Below the pieces are notes generated by a model. It saw only the letters and a list, made by a program, of their open reading frames with translations, was not told the DNA's origin and searched no databases. Position numbers and translations under genes: made by a program. Below are positions 1-8,145 of a stretch of DNA of 64,000 bases, piece by piece (positions within the stretch are counted from its first letter, which is position 1; each line of letters begins with the position of its first letter). Source of the DNA: Paraburkholderia sp. IMGN_8 (GTDB lineage: Bacteria; Pseudomonadota; Gammaproteobacteria; Burkholderiales; Burkholderiaceae); assembly GCF_038050405.1 (NCBI RefSeq), contig NZ_CP150900.1, positions 4,030,001 through 4,094,000 of the forward strand, in the 5' to 3' direction.

Positions 1-528
1 CAAAACCACGCGGATATCGAAGACGGTCTCGCGGAGCGGCGTCTCGCATTCGCGCCGATCGGCGTGCTCGCACCCAGGCTGGCGCGGCTCCTCGCTTTGC
101 GTCGCCGTATGGGCGTGCGCAATTCGACGCATACGCTCGTAAAGATCTTGCAACCGTTCGCGCCCGCCGGCCTGCGACTCGTGAACTACACGCATCCGCC
201 GTATCGGGACAGTCTTACGCAACTGTTCAACACGCATCCGGACGCCGCGGCAGGCGGCGCCCTGCTTGCGCGCGGCACCGAAGGCGAAGCGGTAGCCGAC
301 ACGCGGCGTCAGGTACAGGTCGACTGGCTGCACGACGGCATCTGCGAAACGCGCGTGCCGCACGAGCGTTCGTCGCCCGATGCGCCTGACGTCGAGTTGC
401 CCGAAGCACGCGACGCTCCCACCACGGCCGCGTGGATCGACGCCGTGCTGCGTGGCGAAGCGCCAGTGCCGAGCGCAATTTCGCGGCAAGTCGAACTGAT
501 CGTGGACGTCGCGAAAACGCCTGTGTGA
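1..528 (+). CDS. ybiB: YbiB/TrpD2-like protein, C-terminal part (5' end outside window)
   Basis: The frame is open from the first base to the TGA at 526-528, giving the last 175 residues of a protein whose start lies to the left. The motif MGVRNSTHTLVKILQPF resembles the region of YbiB/TrpD2 that corresponds to the LGxRTxxNxLxPLxNP segment of anthranilate phosphoribosyltransferase. YbiB proteins share the TrpD fold but are reported to bind nucleic acid rather than make tryptophan. No trp gene lies beside it. The C-terminus ends in a short charged helix (ISRQVELIVDVAKTPV). The family call is good; the precise role is uncertain. Confidence 0.75.
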   Translation, partial: QNHADIEDGLAERRLAFAPIGVLAPRLARLLALRRRMGVRNSTHTLVKILQPFAPAGLRLVNYTHPPYRDSLTQLFNTHPDAAAGGALLARGTEGEAVADTRRQVQVDWLHDGICETRVPHERSSPDAPDVELPEARDAPTTAAWIDAVLRGEAPVPSAISRQVELIVDVAKTPV

Positions 529-632
529 CGGGCGTTGCGCGACCATGATGCGATCTTTACAGCAACGCTCGCCGCGCAAAACGTAAAGACAGCCGGTTGA
601 CACGGCGGCGCCCGCTGTCATACATTCAACCC

Positions 633-707
633 ATGCGTTCCCTTCCGAACACCCCCCGAATTACCTCCGGCCGCCTGGCGCGGCCCCTATCGCTACGTCT
701 AGCGTAA
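633..707 (+). CDS. leuL: leu operon leader peptide (attenuator)
   Basis: A 24-residue frame starts at ATG 633 and ends at TAA 705-707. Five of its codons are Leu, and its last seven residues are PLSLRLA, in which all three Leu codons are CTA (687, 693, 699). CTA is rare in this GC-rich genome, where CTG and CTC dominate. The peptide lies upstream of leuA, and its last CTA codons fall inside the left arm of a perfect hairpin (691-700 with 711-720). This is the layout of a Leu-codon attenuator, in which leucyl-tRNA supply sets ribosome position and RNA folding. There is no strong ribosome site in front of the ATG. Too short for standard gene callers. Confidence 0.7.
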   Translation: MRSLPNTPRITSGRLARPLSLRLA

Positions 708-720
708 GTCAGACGTAGCG
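691..720 (+). promoter_or_regulatory. Leader hairpin overlapping the Leu control codons
   Basis: Perfect 10-bp inverted repeat CGCTACGTCT / AGACGTAGCG separated by 10 bases. The left arm contains two of the three CTA codons and the loop contains the leader stop codon. A ribosome stalled at the CTA codons would mask the left arm and free the right arm for other pairing. A second stem can form between 721-726 (CCGCGC) and 750-755 (GCGCGG). Confidence 0.6.
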
Positions 721-1040
721 CCGCGCGTTGGCAGCTCAGGTTGCTCTAAGCGCGGTCTTCAAGGCAGTTCCTCGCAGTTACCGTTTCACTCCCGACCGTA
801 GTTCTTCACAACCTGTAGTCGTTTGCATTCGTCCGTTTACCGCTCGGACGAATCGCGAGGGTCAAATGCACGTTGCATGGGCATCATCCACGTCCGTTTT
901 CGTCGTCGCCATGACGTTTTTTGTTCGCGCCCGTTCGTTGTTGCCGCTAGCAATCGGCCGGCGGACCGTGCACCTGTGGCAGCCCGCCAACCGCTCGACG
1001 CCACACCCTTTCGCTTACGACAAATCGAACGAGGCTCATC
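708..1040 (+). promoter_or_regulatory. Long leuA 5' leader after the leader peptide
   Basis: This stretch of about 330 bases holds no credible gene. It contains a perfect 9-bp inverted repeat (ATTCGTCCG 827-835 / CGGACGAAT 845-853), a small palindrome (ATGCA 866-870 / TGCAT 874-878) and a T6 tract (917-922). The T6 tract follows only weak stems, for example CATGG 876-880 with CCATG 909-913. It is probably the rest of the attenuator and the untranslated leader. I cannot single out the terminator stem by eye. Confidence 0.4.
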
Positions 1041-2129
1041 ATGTTGCGCAATCCCGCTGAAAAATACCGTCCCTTTCCCGCCGTGCGCCTGACCGGCCGA
1101 AAATGGCCGGGCCGCACGATCAACCAGGCGCCGATCTGGATGAGCACCGATCTGCGCGATGGCAATCAATCGCTGATCGAATCGATGAACGCCGCGCAGA
1201 AGCTCGAATTCTTCGAAATGCTGGTGGCGATCGGCTTCAAGGAAATCGAAGTCGGCTTTCCGTCGGCCTCGCAAACCGACTTCGATTTCGTGCGCAAGCT
1301 GATCGACGAGCACCGCATTCCCGACGATGTGACCATCGAAGTATTCGTGCCGGCACGCGCCGAGTTGATCGCGCGGACTTTCGACTCGCTCGAGGGCGCA
1401 CCACGCGCCATCGTGCATCTGTACAACGCGATCTGTCCGTCGTTTCGCAAGATCGTCTTCAACCAGTCGAAGGACGAAATCAAGGCGCTGGCCGTCGAAG
1501 GCACGCTCGTCATCAAAGAGCACGCGCAGGCGCGGCCCGCCACGCGCTGGACGTTCCAGTATTCGCCGGAAACCTTCAACATGGCCGAGCTCGCCTTCGC
1601 GCGCGAAGTGTGCGACGCGGTTGCGCAGACGTGGCGGCCCACGCGCGATCACAAGATGATCGTCAACCTGCCCGCGAGCGTCGAGGCCGCGACGCCGAAC
1701 GTGTTTGCCGATCAGATCGAATGGATGGACCGCAACCTCAGCTACCGCGACAGCATCGTGCTGTCAGTGCATCCGCATAACGATCGGGGCACCGCGGTGG
1801 CCGCGGCGGAACTCGCGCTGCTGGCGGGTGCGGACCGCATCGAAGGGTGTTTGTTCGGCAACGGCGAGCGCACCGGCAACGTAGATCTTGTGACGCTCGC
1901 AATGAACCTCGATACGCGAGGCATCGACCCGGGCCTCGATTTCTCCGATATCGATGCAGTGCGGCGCATGGTCGAGCGCTGCAACCAGATTCCGGTGCAT
2001 CCACGCCATCCGTATGCGGGCGATCAGTCAGGAAAAGCTGTCATGGCGGGAGGCACGCCGGCCGTGCCCGATGCCGTGGACCAGGATCACGTGTTATCGA
2101 TGGAAATGGACCACCGCGTGGTGGCCTGA
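1041..2129 (+). CDS. leuA: 2-isopropylmalate synthase, truncated after the catalytic barrel
   Basis: LeuA condenses acetyl-CoA with 2-oxoisovalerate in the first committed step of leucine synthesis. Residues 1 to about 325 match the long LeuA type: an N-terminal KYRPFP segment, the active-site STDLRDGNQ, the metal-binding [17 protein letters not shown] and [11 protein letters not shown]. The long type is normally about 550-570 residues, with a linker and a C-terminal leucine-binding dimer domain. Here the family sequence stops at PYAGD. About 35 unrelated residues follow, then a stop, so the open frame is only 362 codons. The start ATG 1041 has a weak site (GAGGC). It is either a decaying gene or an unregulated, probably inactive barrel. 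A second, intact leuA is expected elsewhere in the genome. Confidence 0.8.
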   Translation: MLRNPAEKYRPFPAVRLTGRKWPGRTINQAPIWMSTDLRDGNQSLIESMNAAQKLEFFEMLVAIGFKEIEVGFPSASQTDFDFVRKLIDEHRIPDDVTIEVFVPARAELIARTFDSLEGAPRAIVHLYNAICPSFRKIVFNQSKDEIKALAVEGTLVIKEHAQARPATRWTFQYSPETFNMAELAFAREVCDAVAQTWRPTRDHKMIVNLPASVEAATPNVFADQIEWMDRNLSYRDSIVLSVHPHNDRGTAVAAAELALLAGADRIEGCLFGNGERTGNVDLVTLAMNLDTRGIDPGLDFSDIDAVRRMVERCNQIPVHPRHPYAGDQSGKAVMAGGTPAVPDAVDQDHVLSMEMDHRVVA

Positions 2130-2133
2130 CACG

Positions 2134-2152
2134 GCCTGACGTTGCGTCAGGC
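2134..2152. terminator. Hairpin just after leuA
   Basis: Perfect 8-bp inverted repeat GCCTGACG / CGTCAGGC with a 3-base loop, five bases after the leuA stop. There is no T-tract, so it may be a weak terminator or an RNA 3'-end stabiliser. A second perfect 7-bp stem (GGCGAGC 2213-2219 / GCTCGCC 2227-2233) lies next to the end of the convergent gene. Confidence 0.35.
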
Positions 2153-2240
2153 GCGGCACACCCCGCCCGCGCCCCGCTGCTGGCCGCTCACAAAGCGCAA
2201 CCGGCGAAACGCGGCGAGCTCACGAGGCTCGCCCAACGGC

Positions 2241-2624
2241 TCACTCGATCGCGCAACGCGTCGCCTGCCAGGCGATCAGGCGCCATTGCCCATCTTCCTG
2301 CGTATGGATCGCCGTGTATGCAATCGGAAACAGCAACGCCCCGTTATTCGCTTCCATCTCGATCAGCGCCCGCCCGGTGACGACGCAGGTCTCTCGCCCG
2401 ACCGGCAGCACCTCTTGCGACTGCACCTCGATCTGCCGATAGCGGCGGCGCCCCGCTGTAATGCCGTCGATGAACTGCCGCTTCGTTTCGCGCTTGCCGT
2501 TCGTGTGGACATAGCTCACGTTCTCCGCGAGCAGCGTATCGAGCGACGGCCCGTCGCCGTCTACCATCGCGCGAAAGCGCTCGCGCTCGAGCCCGCGAAT
2601 CGCTTCGATCATTTTTGCCGCCAT
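2241..2624 (-). CDS. NTF2-like (SnoaL/DUF4440) family protein
   Basis: A 127-residue protein of the NTF2-like fold. The N-terminal helix (AAKMIEAIRGLERERFRAMV) is followed by DGDGPSLDTLLAENVSYVHTNG, the typical pattern in which a helix leads into the first strand of the cone-shaped fold. It ends with a strand pair containing WRLIAWQATRC. Members are small cytosolic ketosteroid-isomerase-like enzymes or binding proteins, and the substrate cannot be read from the sequence. It is complete, of the usual length, and convergent with leuA. No signal peptide is visible. Confidence 0.75.
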   Translation of the reverse strand: MAAKMIEAIRGLERERFRAMVDGDGPSLDTLLAENVSYVHTNGKRETKRQFIDGITAGRRRYRQIEVQSQEVLPVGRETCVVTGRALIEMEANNGALLFPIAYTAIHTQEDGQWRLIAWQATRCAIE

Positions 2625-2667
2625 TGCTCAGCCCCTCGCACCGATGAGCCGAACGCGGCCACGGTCG

Positions 2668-3231
2668 TCAGAAGTTATATTGCAAATATAGCTGGCTGAA
2701 ATTTATACCAGGATTCGGCTCTTTGATACCGCCATTGGAAATATGCTGGAACCGGTAGCCCGCCAGATACTGCTGGTGGCTGCCGAATTGCACGCCGACG
2801 CCCGCCGTCTCGGCGAACTGGAAAGCCGTCCCGAGGCTGAACGACGTAGAAATTCTGGGACTCGACAGCAGCCGGATGCCCGCACCCGCTTCAATATAAG
2901 GGCGGATCGAGCCTGAACCCTTGATGAAACGGATGATCGGCGTCACGCCGATTTCGCCGATGTTGCTGTGTACGTCCCCTTCGTTCGTATGCCACCAGGC
3001 CAGGTGCGCTTCGCCGATCAGCGAGAAGTGCCAGTCGCCGATCTGCCACCACGTCAGATTCGGATCCCAGACGAAGCCGAGATCGAACTTTTTCACATGG
3101 TGATCCGCCACGCCCGCGGCGACTTGCACCCCGAACTGATCGGCCGCGGCCAATCCCGATATCCCAAACAACGCAGCCGCAGAAGCGACTTTTAGAGCCA
3201 GACCACGCAAAGCCTTTTTTTTGTTCTTCAT
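2668..3231 (-). CDS. pagL: Lipid A 3-O-deacylase PagL
   Basis: PagL is an outer-membrane beta-barrel esterase that removes the 3-O-linked acyl chain of lipid A and so alters endotoxin and surface properties. The 187-residue product has a signal peptide (basic N-terminus, hydrophobic core, AAA-DQ cleavage near residue 30). Amphipathic strands follow, and the protein ends in a C-terminal Phe typical of outer-membrane barrels. The catalytic His-x-Ser pair is present in QHISNGG (His163, Ser165), followed by KEPNPG, a conserved stretch of the family. It is divergent from rpoH across a 365-base gap and followed by the NTF2-like gene. Confidence 0.88.
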   Translation of the reverse strand: MKNKKKALRGLALKVASAAALFGISGLAAADQFGVQVAAGVADHHVKKFDLGFVWDPNLTWWQIGDWHFSLIGEAHLAWWHTNEGDVHSNIGEIGVTPIIRFIKGSGSIRPYIEAGAGIRLLSSPRISTSFSLGTAFQFAETAGVGVQFGSHQQYLAGYRFQHISNGGIKEPNPGINFSQLYLQYNF

Positions 3232-3412
3232 CGAACACCCAAAGCTATGGTCAAACGTTGATGATGTTTTACAGTCTCGCCTATTCTAAATACAAATCGG
3301 ATCTGGCGCTTCGTATGAAGAAACCAAAATTTTTGCAATTAGTCACTTCAATTTTAGAAAATATCGGTCACTTATAAGTATGAAGATGACTTGCCAGGGT
3401 AAATCCTACGGC

Positions 3413-3470
3413 TTGCACACAGCCGGCAGCAGGAGCGTATCATGGCTATTGAATTCAGAATTTCAATAGC
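3413..3470 (+). promoter_or_regulatory. Inverted repeat and possible promoter upstream of rpoH
   Basis: There is a perfect 9-bp inverted repeat GCTATTGAA (3445-3453) / TTCAATAGC (3462-3470) with 8 bases between the arms. Just upstream, TTGCAC (3413-3418) and TATCAT (3438-3443) could be a -35/-10 pair, but the 19-base spacing is long. The repeat would then lie over the start point, suggesting an operator. The protein that binds it is unknown. Confidence 0.35.
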
Positions 3471-3508
3471 AAAAGACGGAACCTGGATGACCCTACGCCC
3501 TCTAAGTA

Positions 3509-3535
3509 TTAGCACTCGGGAAATCAGAGTGCTAA
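3509..3535 (+). promoter_or_regulatory. CIRCE operator (HrcA site) upstream of rpoH
   Basis: Perfect CIRCE sequence: TTAGCACTC, nine bases, GAGTGCTAA. This is the operator of the heat-shock repressor HrcA. It ends 61 bases before the rpoH start, within the probable 5' untranslated region or promoter. It implies that the heat-shock sigma factor is itself under HrcA control. Confidence 0.92.
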
Positions 3536-3596
3536 CATCCAACGCTGGAGTCGATCCCTGACCACGCTTTTGTCTGATTCCAAAGGAGTTTCCTAC

Positions 3597-4532
<936 letters not shown>

Positions 4533-4586
4533 CACATAAAGACATTCAGAACGCCGGCTTGCCCGGCGCGATGTTTAGTCGCAAAG

Positions 4587-4617
4587 CCCTGCCCTCGCAA
4601 GACGGCAGGGTTTTTTT
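4587..4617 (+). terminator. Rho-independent terminator of rpoH
   Basis: Stem CCCTGCC (4587-4593) / GGCAGGG (4604-4610) followed directly by seven T residues. The rest of the 4533-4866 gap shows a small CGCCGG/CCGGCG stem and otherwise only a presumed promoter region for the cyd genes, with no clear -35/-10 boxes that I can defend. Confidence 0.9.
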
Positions 4618-4866
4618 CTGCTCGCGCACCGGAACGCTCGTCCACGCGCAAACTCACAACGAACACGCCCACCGAGTGTGCTTTTCTTGACGTACCACAA
4701 ACTTCATCGCAATACTGCTCAACGGGGCGATGCTCGCGACCCAATGCCGCAGCGCCAATTCACGCGTGCAAGGTCACTGCTCCTAAAATCGGGATGCACT
4801 CGCCAGACCGCAGAAGCGGCCTGGTTCCAGCCGGAATCACCGGCGTGAAGTCGCCTTCGACCGATC

Positions 4867-5127
4867 ATGACCATAGCCCTCAATCGCAATAACAGCCCCC
4901 GTCCGGGCCTGCGCAAGCGGCTCGCCGGCTGGGTGCGCGGTCCGACGCTGGCGCGGGATATCGCCATCGTCCTCGCCATCAAATTCGCATTGCTGATGGC
5001 GCTCAAATACACGTTCTTCAGTCATCCGCAGGCGGAGCATATGTCGCTGCCGCCTGAGCAAGTCGCGCAGGCGCTGCTGTCCGTGCCTGCCTCGCATCCG
5101 TCCCAAGGTGATCAACATGCCCGTTAG
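4867..5127 (+). CDS. cydP: Cytochrome bd oxidase putative small subunit CydP
   Basis: An 86-residue basic protein with one central membrane helix (ARDIAIVLAIKFALLMALKY), in the position where RefSeq annotates CydP in Burkholderiaceae, directly before cydA. Its reading frame runs 11 bases into cydA, implying translational coupling. The soluble tail carries a conserved-looking HMSLPPEQVAQALL segment. It presumably packs against or assists CydAB, but the function has to be inferred from linkage. Confidence 0.8.
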   Translation: MTIALNRNNSPRPGLRKRLAGWVRGPTLARDIAIVLAIKFALLMALKYTFFSHPQAEHMSLPPEQVAQALLSVPASHPSQGDQHAR

Positions 5128-6709
5128 CGAAGTCGTAGAACTGTCGCGCCTCCAGTTCGCCATCACGGCGCTTTATCACTTTCTGTTCGTACCGCTCACG
5201 CTCGGCCTGTCCTGGCTGCTGGTGATCATGGAATCGGTCTATGTGATGACCGGCAAGCAGATCTACAAGGACATGACCCAGTTCTGGGGCAAGCTCTTCG
5301 GCATCAACTTTGCGATGGGCGTCACCACGGGCCTGACGCTCGAATTCCAGTTCGGCACCAACTGGTCGTACTACTCGCACTACGTCGGCGATATTTTCGG
5401 CGTGCCGTTGGCTGTCGAAGGCCTGATGGCATTCTTCCTCGAGTCGACGTTCGTCGGGCTGTTCTTTTTCGGCTGGAAGCGGCTCTCGAAAGTGCAGCAC
5501 GTGACCGTCACATTCCTCGTCGCACTCGGCTCGAACCTGTCCGCGCTGTGGATTCTGGTGGCCAACGGCTGGATGAACAATCCGGTCGGCGCCGAATTCA
5601 ACTATCAGACGATGCGCATGGAACTCGACAGCATCTTCTCGGTGCTGTTCAACCCGGTCGCGCAGGTCAAGTTCGTGCACACCGTATCGGCCGGCTATGT
5701 GACGGCGTCGATGTTCGTGCTCGGCGTGTCGTCGTGGTATCTGCTCAAACGCCGCGACACCGAATTCGCCTTACGCTCGTTCGCGATCGCCGCGGGCTTT
5801 GGCCTCGCGTCGACGCTGTGCGTGATCGTACTCGGCGACGAATCCGGCTACCGTACCGGCGAAGTTCAGCAAGTGAAGCTGGCCGCGATCGAATCCGAAT
5901 GGGAGACGGCGCCCGCCCCCGCACCGTTCACGATCTTCGGCATTCCGAACCAAAAGGAAGAACGCACCGACTACGCTATCCGGATTCCGTATGCGCTCGG
6001 CCTCATCGCAACGCGCTCGATCGACGAACCGGTGGTCGGCCTGAAAGAGCTGATGGCGCAGAACGAAGTGCGCATCAAGAACGGCATGCTGGCCTACGCC
6101 GCGCTGCAAAAGCTGAAACAAGGCGACGCAACCGACGATGCCAAAGCCGCCTTCGACGCGCACAAGAAAGACCTCGGCTACGGACTGATGCTCAAGCAGT
6201 TCACCGCCAACGTCACCGATGCAACGCCGGATCAGATTGTCCAGGCCGCCAAGAAGACGATCCCGCCGGTGGCGCCCGTGTTCTTCTCGTTCCGCCTGAT
6301 GGTCGGCCTCGGCATTCTGTTCCTCGCGACCTTTGTGCTGGCGTTCTGGTTCTGCGCGCAGCGCTCGCTGCTGCTGGACAAGCGCCGCTGGTTCCTGCGC
6401 TGGGCTGTATGGGCGATTCCGCTGCCGTGGCTCGCCGCTGAATTCGGCTGGATCGTCGCGGAAGTCGGCCGTCAACCGTGGACCATCGCCGGCATTCTGC
6501 CGACTGCATTGTCCGCGTCGAGCCTGACGCCGACCGATCTGTATCTGAGTATCGCCGGCTTCGTGGTGTTCTACACGGTGCTATTCATCATCGAAATCAT
6601 GCTGATGTTCAAGTACGCGCGGCTCGGGCCTTCGTCGCTGCATACCGGGCGCTATCACCACGAACAACAGCCGCTGAATCAGCCGCTGCCGACCAACACG
6701 GCCGCATGA
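5117..6709 (+). CDS. cydA: Cytochrome bd ubiquinol oxidase subunit I
   Basis: CydA carries hemes b558, b595 and d and oxidises ubiquinol while reducing oxygen to water in the inner membrane, with high oxygen affinity. Of 530 residues, the N-terminus [19 protein letters not shown] holds the heme ligand His21. A long Q-loop of about 110-130 residues (around 255-385) places it in the long-loop class like E. coli. The GRQPW motif near residue 455 is intact. ATG 5117 is preferred because AAGGTG lies seven bases upstream; an in-frame GTG at 5108 overlaps that site. First large gene of cydP-A-B-X. Confidence 0.96.
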   Translation: MPVSEVVELSRLQFAITALYHFLFVPLTLGLSWLLVIMESVYVMTGKQIYKDMTQFWGKLFGINFAMGVTTGLTLEFQFGTNWSYYSHYVGDIFGVPLAVEGLMAFFLESTFVGLFFFGWKRLSKVQHVTVTFLVALGSNLSALWILVANGWMNNPVGAEFNYQTMRMELDSIFSVLFNPVAQVKFVHTVSAGYVTASMFVLGVSSWYLLKRRDTEFALRSFAIAAGFGLASTLCVIVLGDESGYRTGEVQQVKLAAIESEWETAPAPAPFTIFGIPNQKEERTDYAIRIPYALGLIATRSIDEPVVGLKELMAQNEVRIKNGMLAYAALQKLKQGDATDDAKAAFDAHKKDLGYGLMLKQFTANVTDATPDQIVQAAKKTIPPVAPVFFSFRLMVGLGILFLATFVLAFWFCAQRSLLLDKRRWFLRWAVWAIPLPWLAAEFGWIVAEVGRQPWTIAGILPTALSASSLTPTDLYLSIAGFVVFYTVLFIIEIMLMFKYARLGPSSLHTGRYHHEQQPLNQPLPTNTAA

Positions 6710-6746
6710 TTCGCCGCCAAGCCGTTTTAAGGGAAAAATCATCATC

Positions 6747-7883
6747 ATGGATTACGCAACCCTCAAACTGATCTGGTGGGTGCTGATCGGCGTACTGCTG
6801 ATCGGCTTCGCGCTCACCGATGGCTTCGACATGGGCGCGGCGATTCTGCTGCCGTTCATCGGCAAGACCGACGCCGAGCGGCGCATCGTCGTGAACACGG
6901 TCGGCGCGACGTGGGAAGGCAATCAGGTGTGGTTCATCACGGCGGGCGGCGCGATGTTCGCCGCGTGGCCGCTGGTGTATGCAGCGTCGTTCTCCGGCTT
7001 CTACTTCGCGATGCTGCTGGTGCTGTTCTCGCTGTTCTTCCGGCCGGTCGGATTCGACTACCGCAGCAAACGCGAAGACCCGCGCTGGCGCAGCGCGTGG
7101 GACTGGGCGCTGTTCGTCGGCGGTTTTGTGCCGGCGCTGGTGTTCGGCGTCGCGTTCGGCAACCTGCTGCAAGGCGTGCCGTTCTCGTTCGACACCGATC
7201 TGCGCGTCACGTATCACGGCGGTTTCTTCGCGCTGCTCAACCCGTTTGCGGTGTTGTGCGGGCTCGTCAGCGTGTCGATGCTGGCCGCGCACGGCGCGGC
7301 GTTCGTGAAGATGAAGGCGGACGGCATCGTTGCGCAGCGCGCGTCGGTGGCGCTGCGGATTGCCTCGCTCGTCTGCGTGGTGTTGTTCCTGATCGCCGGC
7401 GCACTGATCGCGACGATGATCGGCGGCTATCAGATCGTCGACGCGGCGCCGTTCGATACGGTCGCCAATCCGCTGCTGAAAAACGTGCTCGGCGCACCGG
7501 GTTTGTGGCTCACCAACTACGCGACCTATCCGTGGATGGCGATTGCGCCGGTGGCGGGTGTGGTCGGCGGCGCGCTGGCGTTGCTGCTGGCGCGCTCGCG
7601 CTTCGAAAAGAGCGCCTTCCTGTCGACCTCGCTGATGATTATCGGCGTGATTCTCACGGCCGGCTTCTCGATGTTCCCGTTCATCATGCCCTCCTCGCTC
7701 GACGGCCGCAGCAGTCTGACGGTATGGGATTCGACCTCGAGCCGCATGACGCTGCAGATCATGCTGATCGCCGTGGTCGTCTTCCTGCCGCTCATCCTGA
7801 TCTATACGAGCTGGGTATATCGCGTGATGCGCGGCAAGGTGACCGCCGCGGCGCTCGAAGAGAATAAACATTCGATGTATTGA
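6747..7883 (+). CDS. cydB: Cytochrome bd ubiquinol oxidase subunit II
   Basis: CydB is the heme-free partner of CydA. The 378-residue sequence opens with a typical [20 protein letters not shown] segment (the Asp of GFDMG is conserved) and alternates nine or so membrane helices with FYFAMLLVL and FRPVGFDYR signatures. It begins 37 bases after cydA with an AAGGGA ribosome site and is followed 28 bases later by cydX. Length and motifs are those of a normal intact subunit. Confidence 0.96.
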   Translation: MDYATLKLIWWVLIGVLLIGFALTDGFDMGAAILLPFIGKTDAERRIVVNTVGATWEGNQVWFITAGGAMFAAWPLVYAASFSGFYFAMLLVLFSLFFRPVGFDYRSKREDPRWRSAWDWALFVGGFVPALVFGVAFGNLLQGVPFSFDTDLRVTYHGGFFALLNPFAVLCGLVSVSMLAAHGAAFVKMKADGIVAQRASVALRIASLVCVVLFLIAGALIATMIGGYQIVDAAPFDTVANPLLKNVLGAPGLWLTNYATYPWMAIAPVAGVVGGALALLLARSRFEKSAFLSTSLMIIGVILTAGFSMFPFIMPSSLDGRSSLTVWDSTSSRMTLQIMLIAVVVFLPLILIYTSWVYRVMRGKVTAAALEENKHSMY

Positions 7884-7911
7884 ACAGGAATACGATTAAC
7901 AGGAGTTTGTG

Positions 7912-8028
7912 ATGTGGTATTTCAGCTGGATTCTCGGTATTGGTGTGGCGCTCGCGTTCGGTGTCGTCAACGTGATGTGGCTCGAATCGCGCCGGCCTTT
8001 GGAAACGGGAAAACACAAGACGCACTAA
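7912..8028 (+). CDS. cydX: Cytochrome bd small subunit CydX
   Basis: A 38-residue frame with an AGGAG site (7901-7905) seven bases before ATG 7912. It starts MWYFSWILGIG, matching the CydX signature MWYFxWILG. One membrane helix is followed by a short basic tail (SRRPLETGKHKTH). CydX stabilises the heme d/b595 site of CydAB. It closes the operon and is followed by a terminator. It is below the size that most gene callers report. Confidence 0.93.
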   Translation: MWYFSWILGIGVALAFGVVNVMWLESRRPLETGKHKTH

Positions 8029-8058
8029 TATCCCTGCAATACGGGCATCGGTAAACGC

Positions 8059-8093
8059 AAAAGCGGCACCTTGATTCAAGATGCCGCTTTTTT
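8059..8093. terminator. Bidirectional terminator between cydX and nagE
   Basis: AAAAGCGGCA (8059-8068) pairs with TGCCGCTTTT (8082-8091) and is followed by further T residues. The A-run on the left arm gives a T-run on the other strand, so it can serve both converging operons. Confidence 0.88.
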
Positions 8094-8145
8094 ATTGCAG
8101 CGTTACCGGAAGGAAAGCGCCGCAGGCCGCTCCCTTAGCCCGGCA

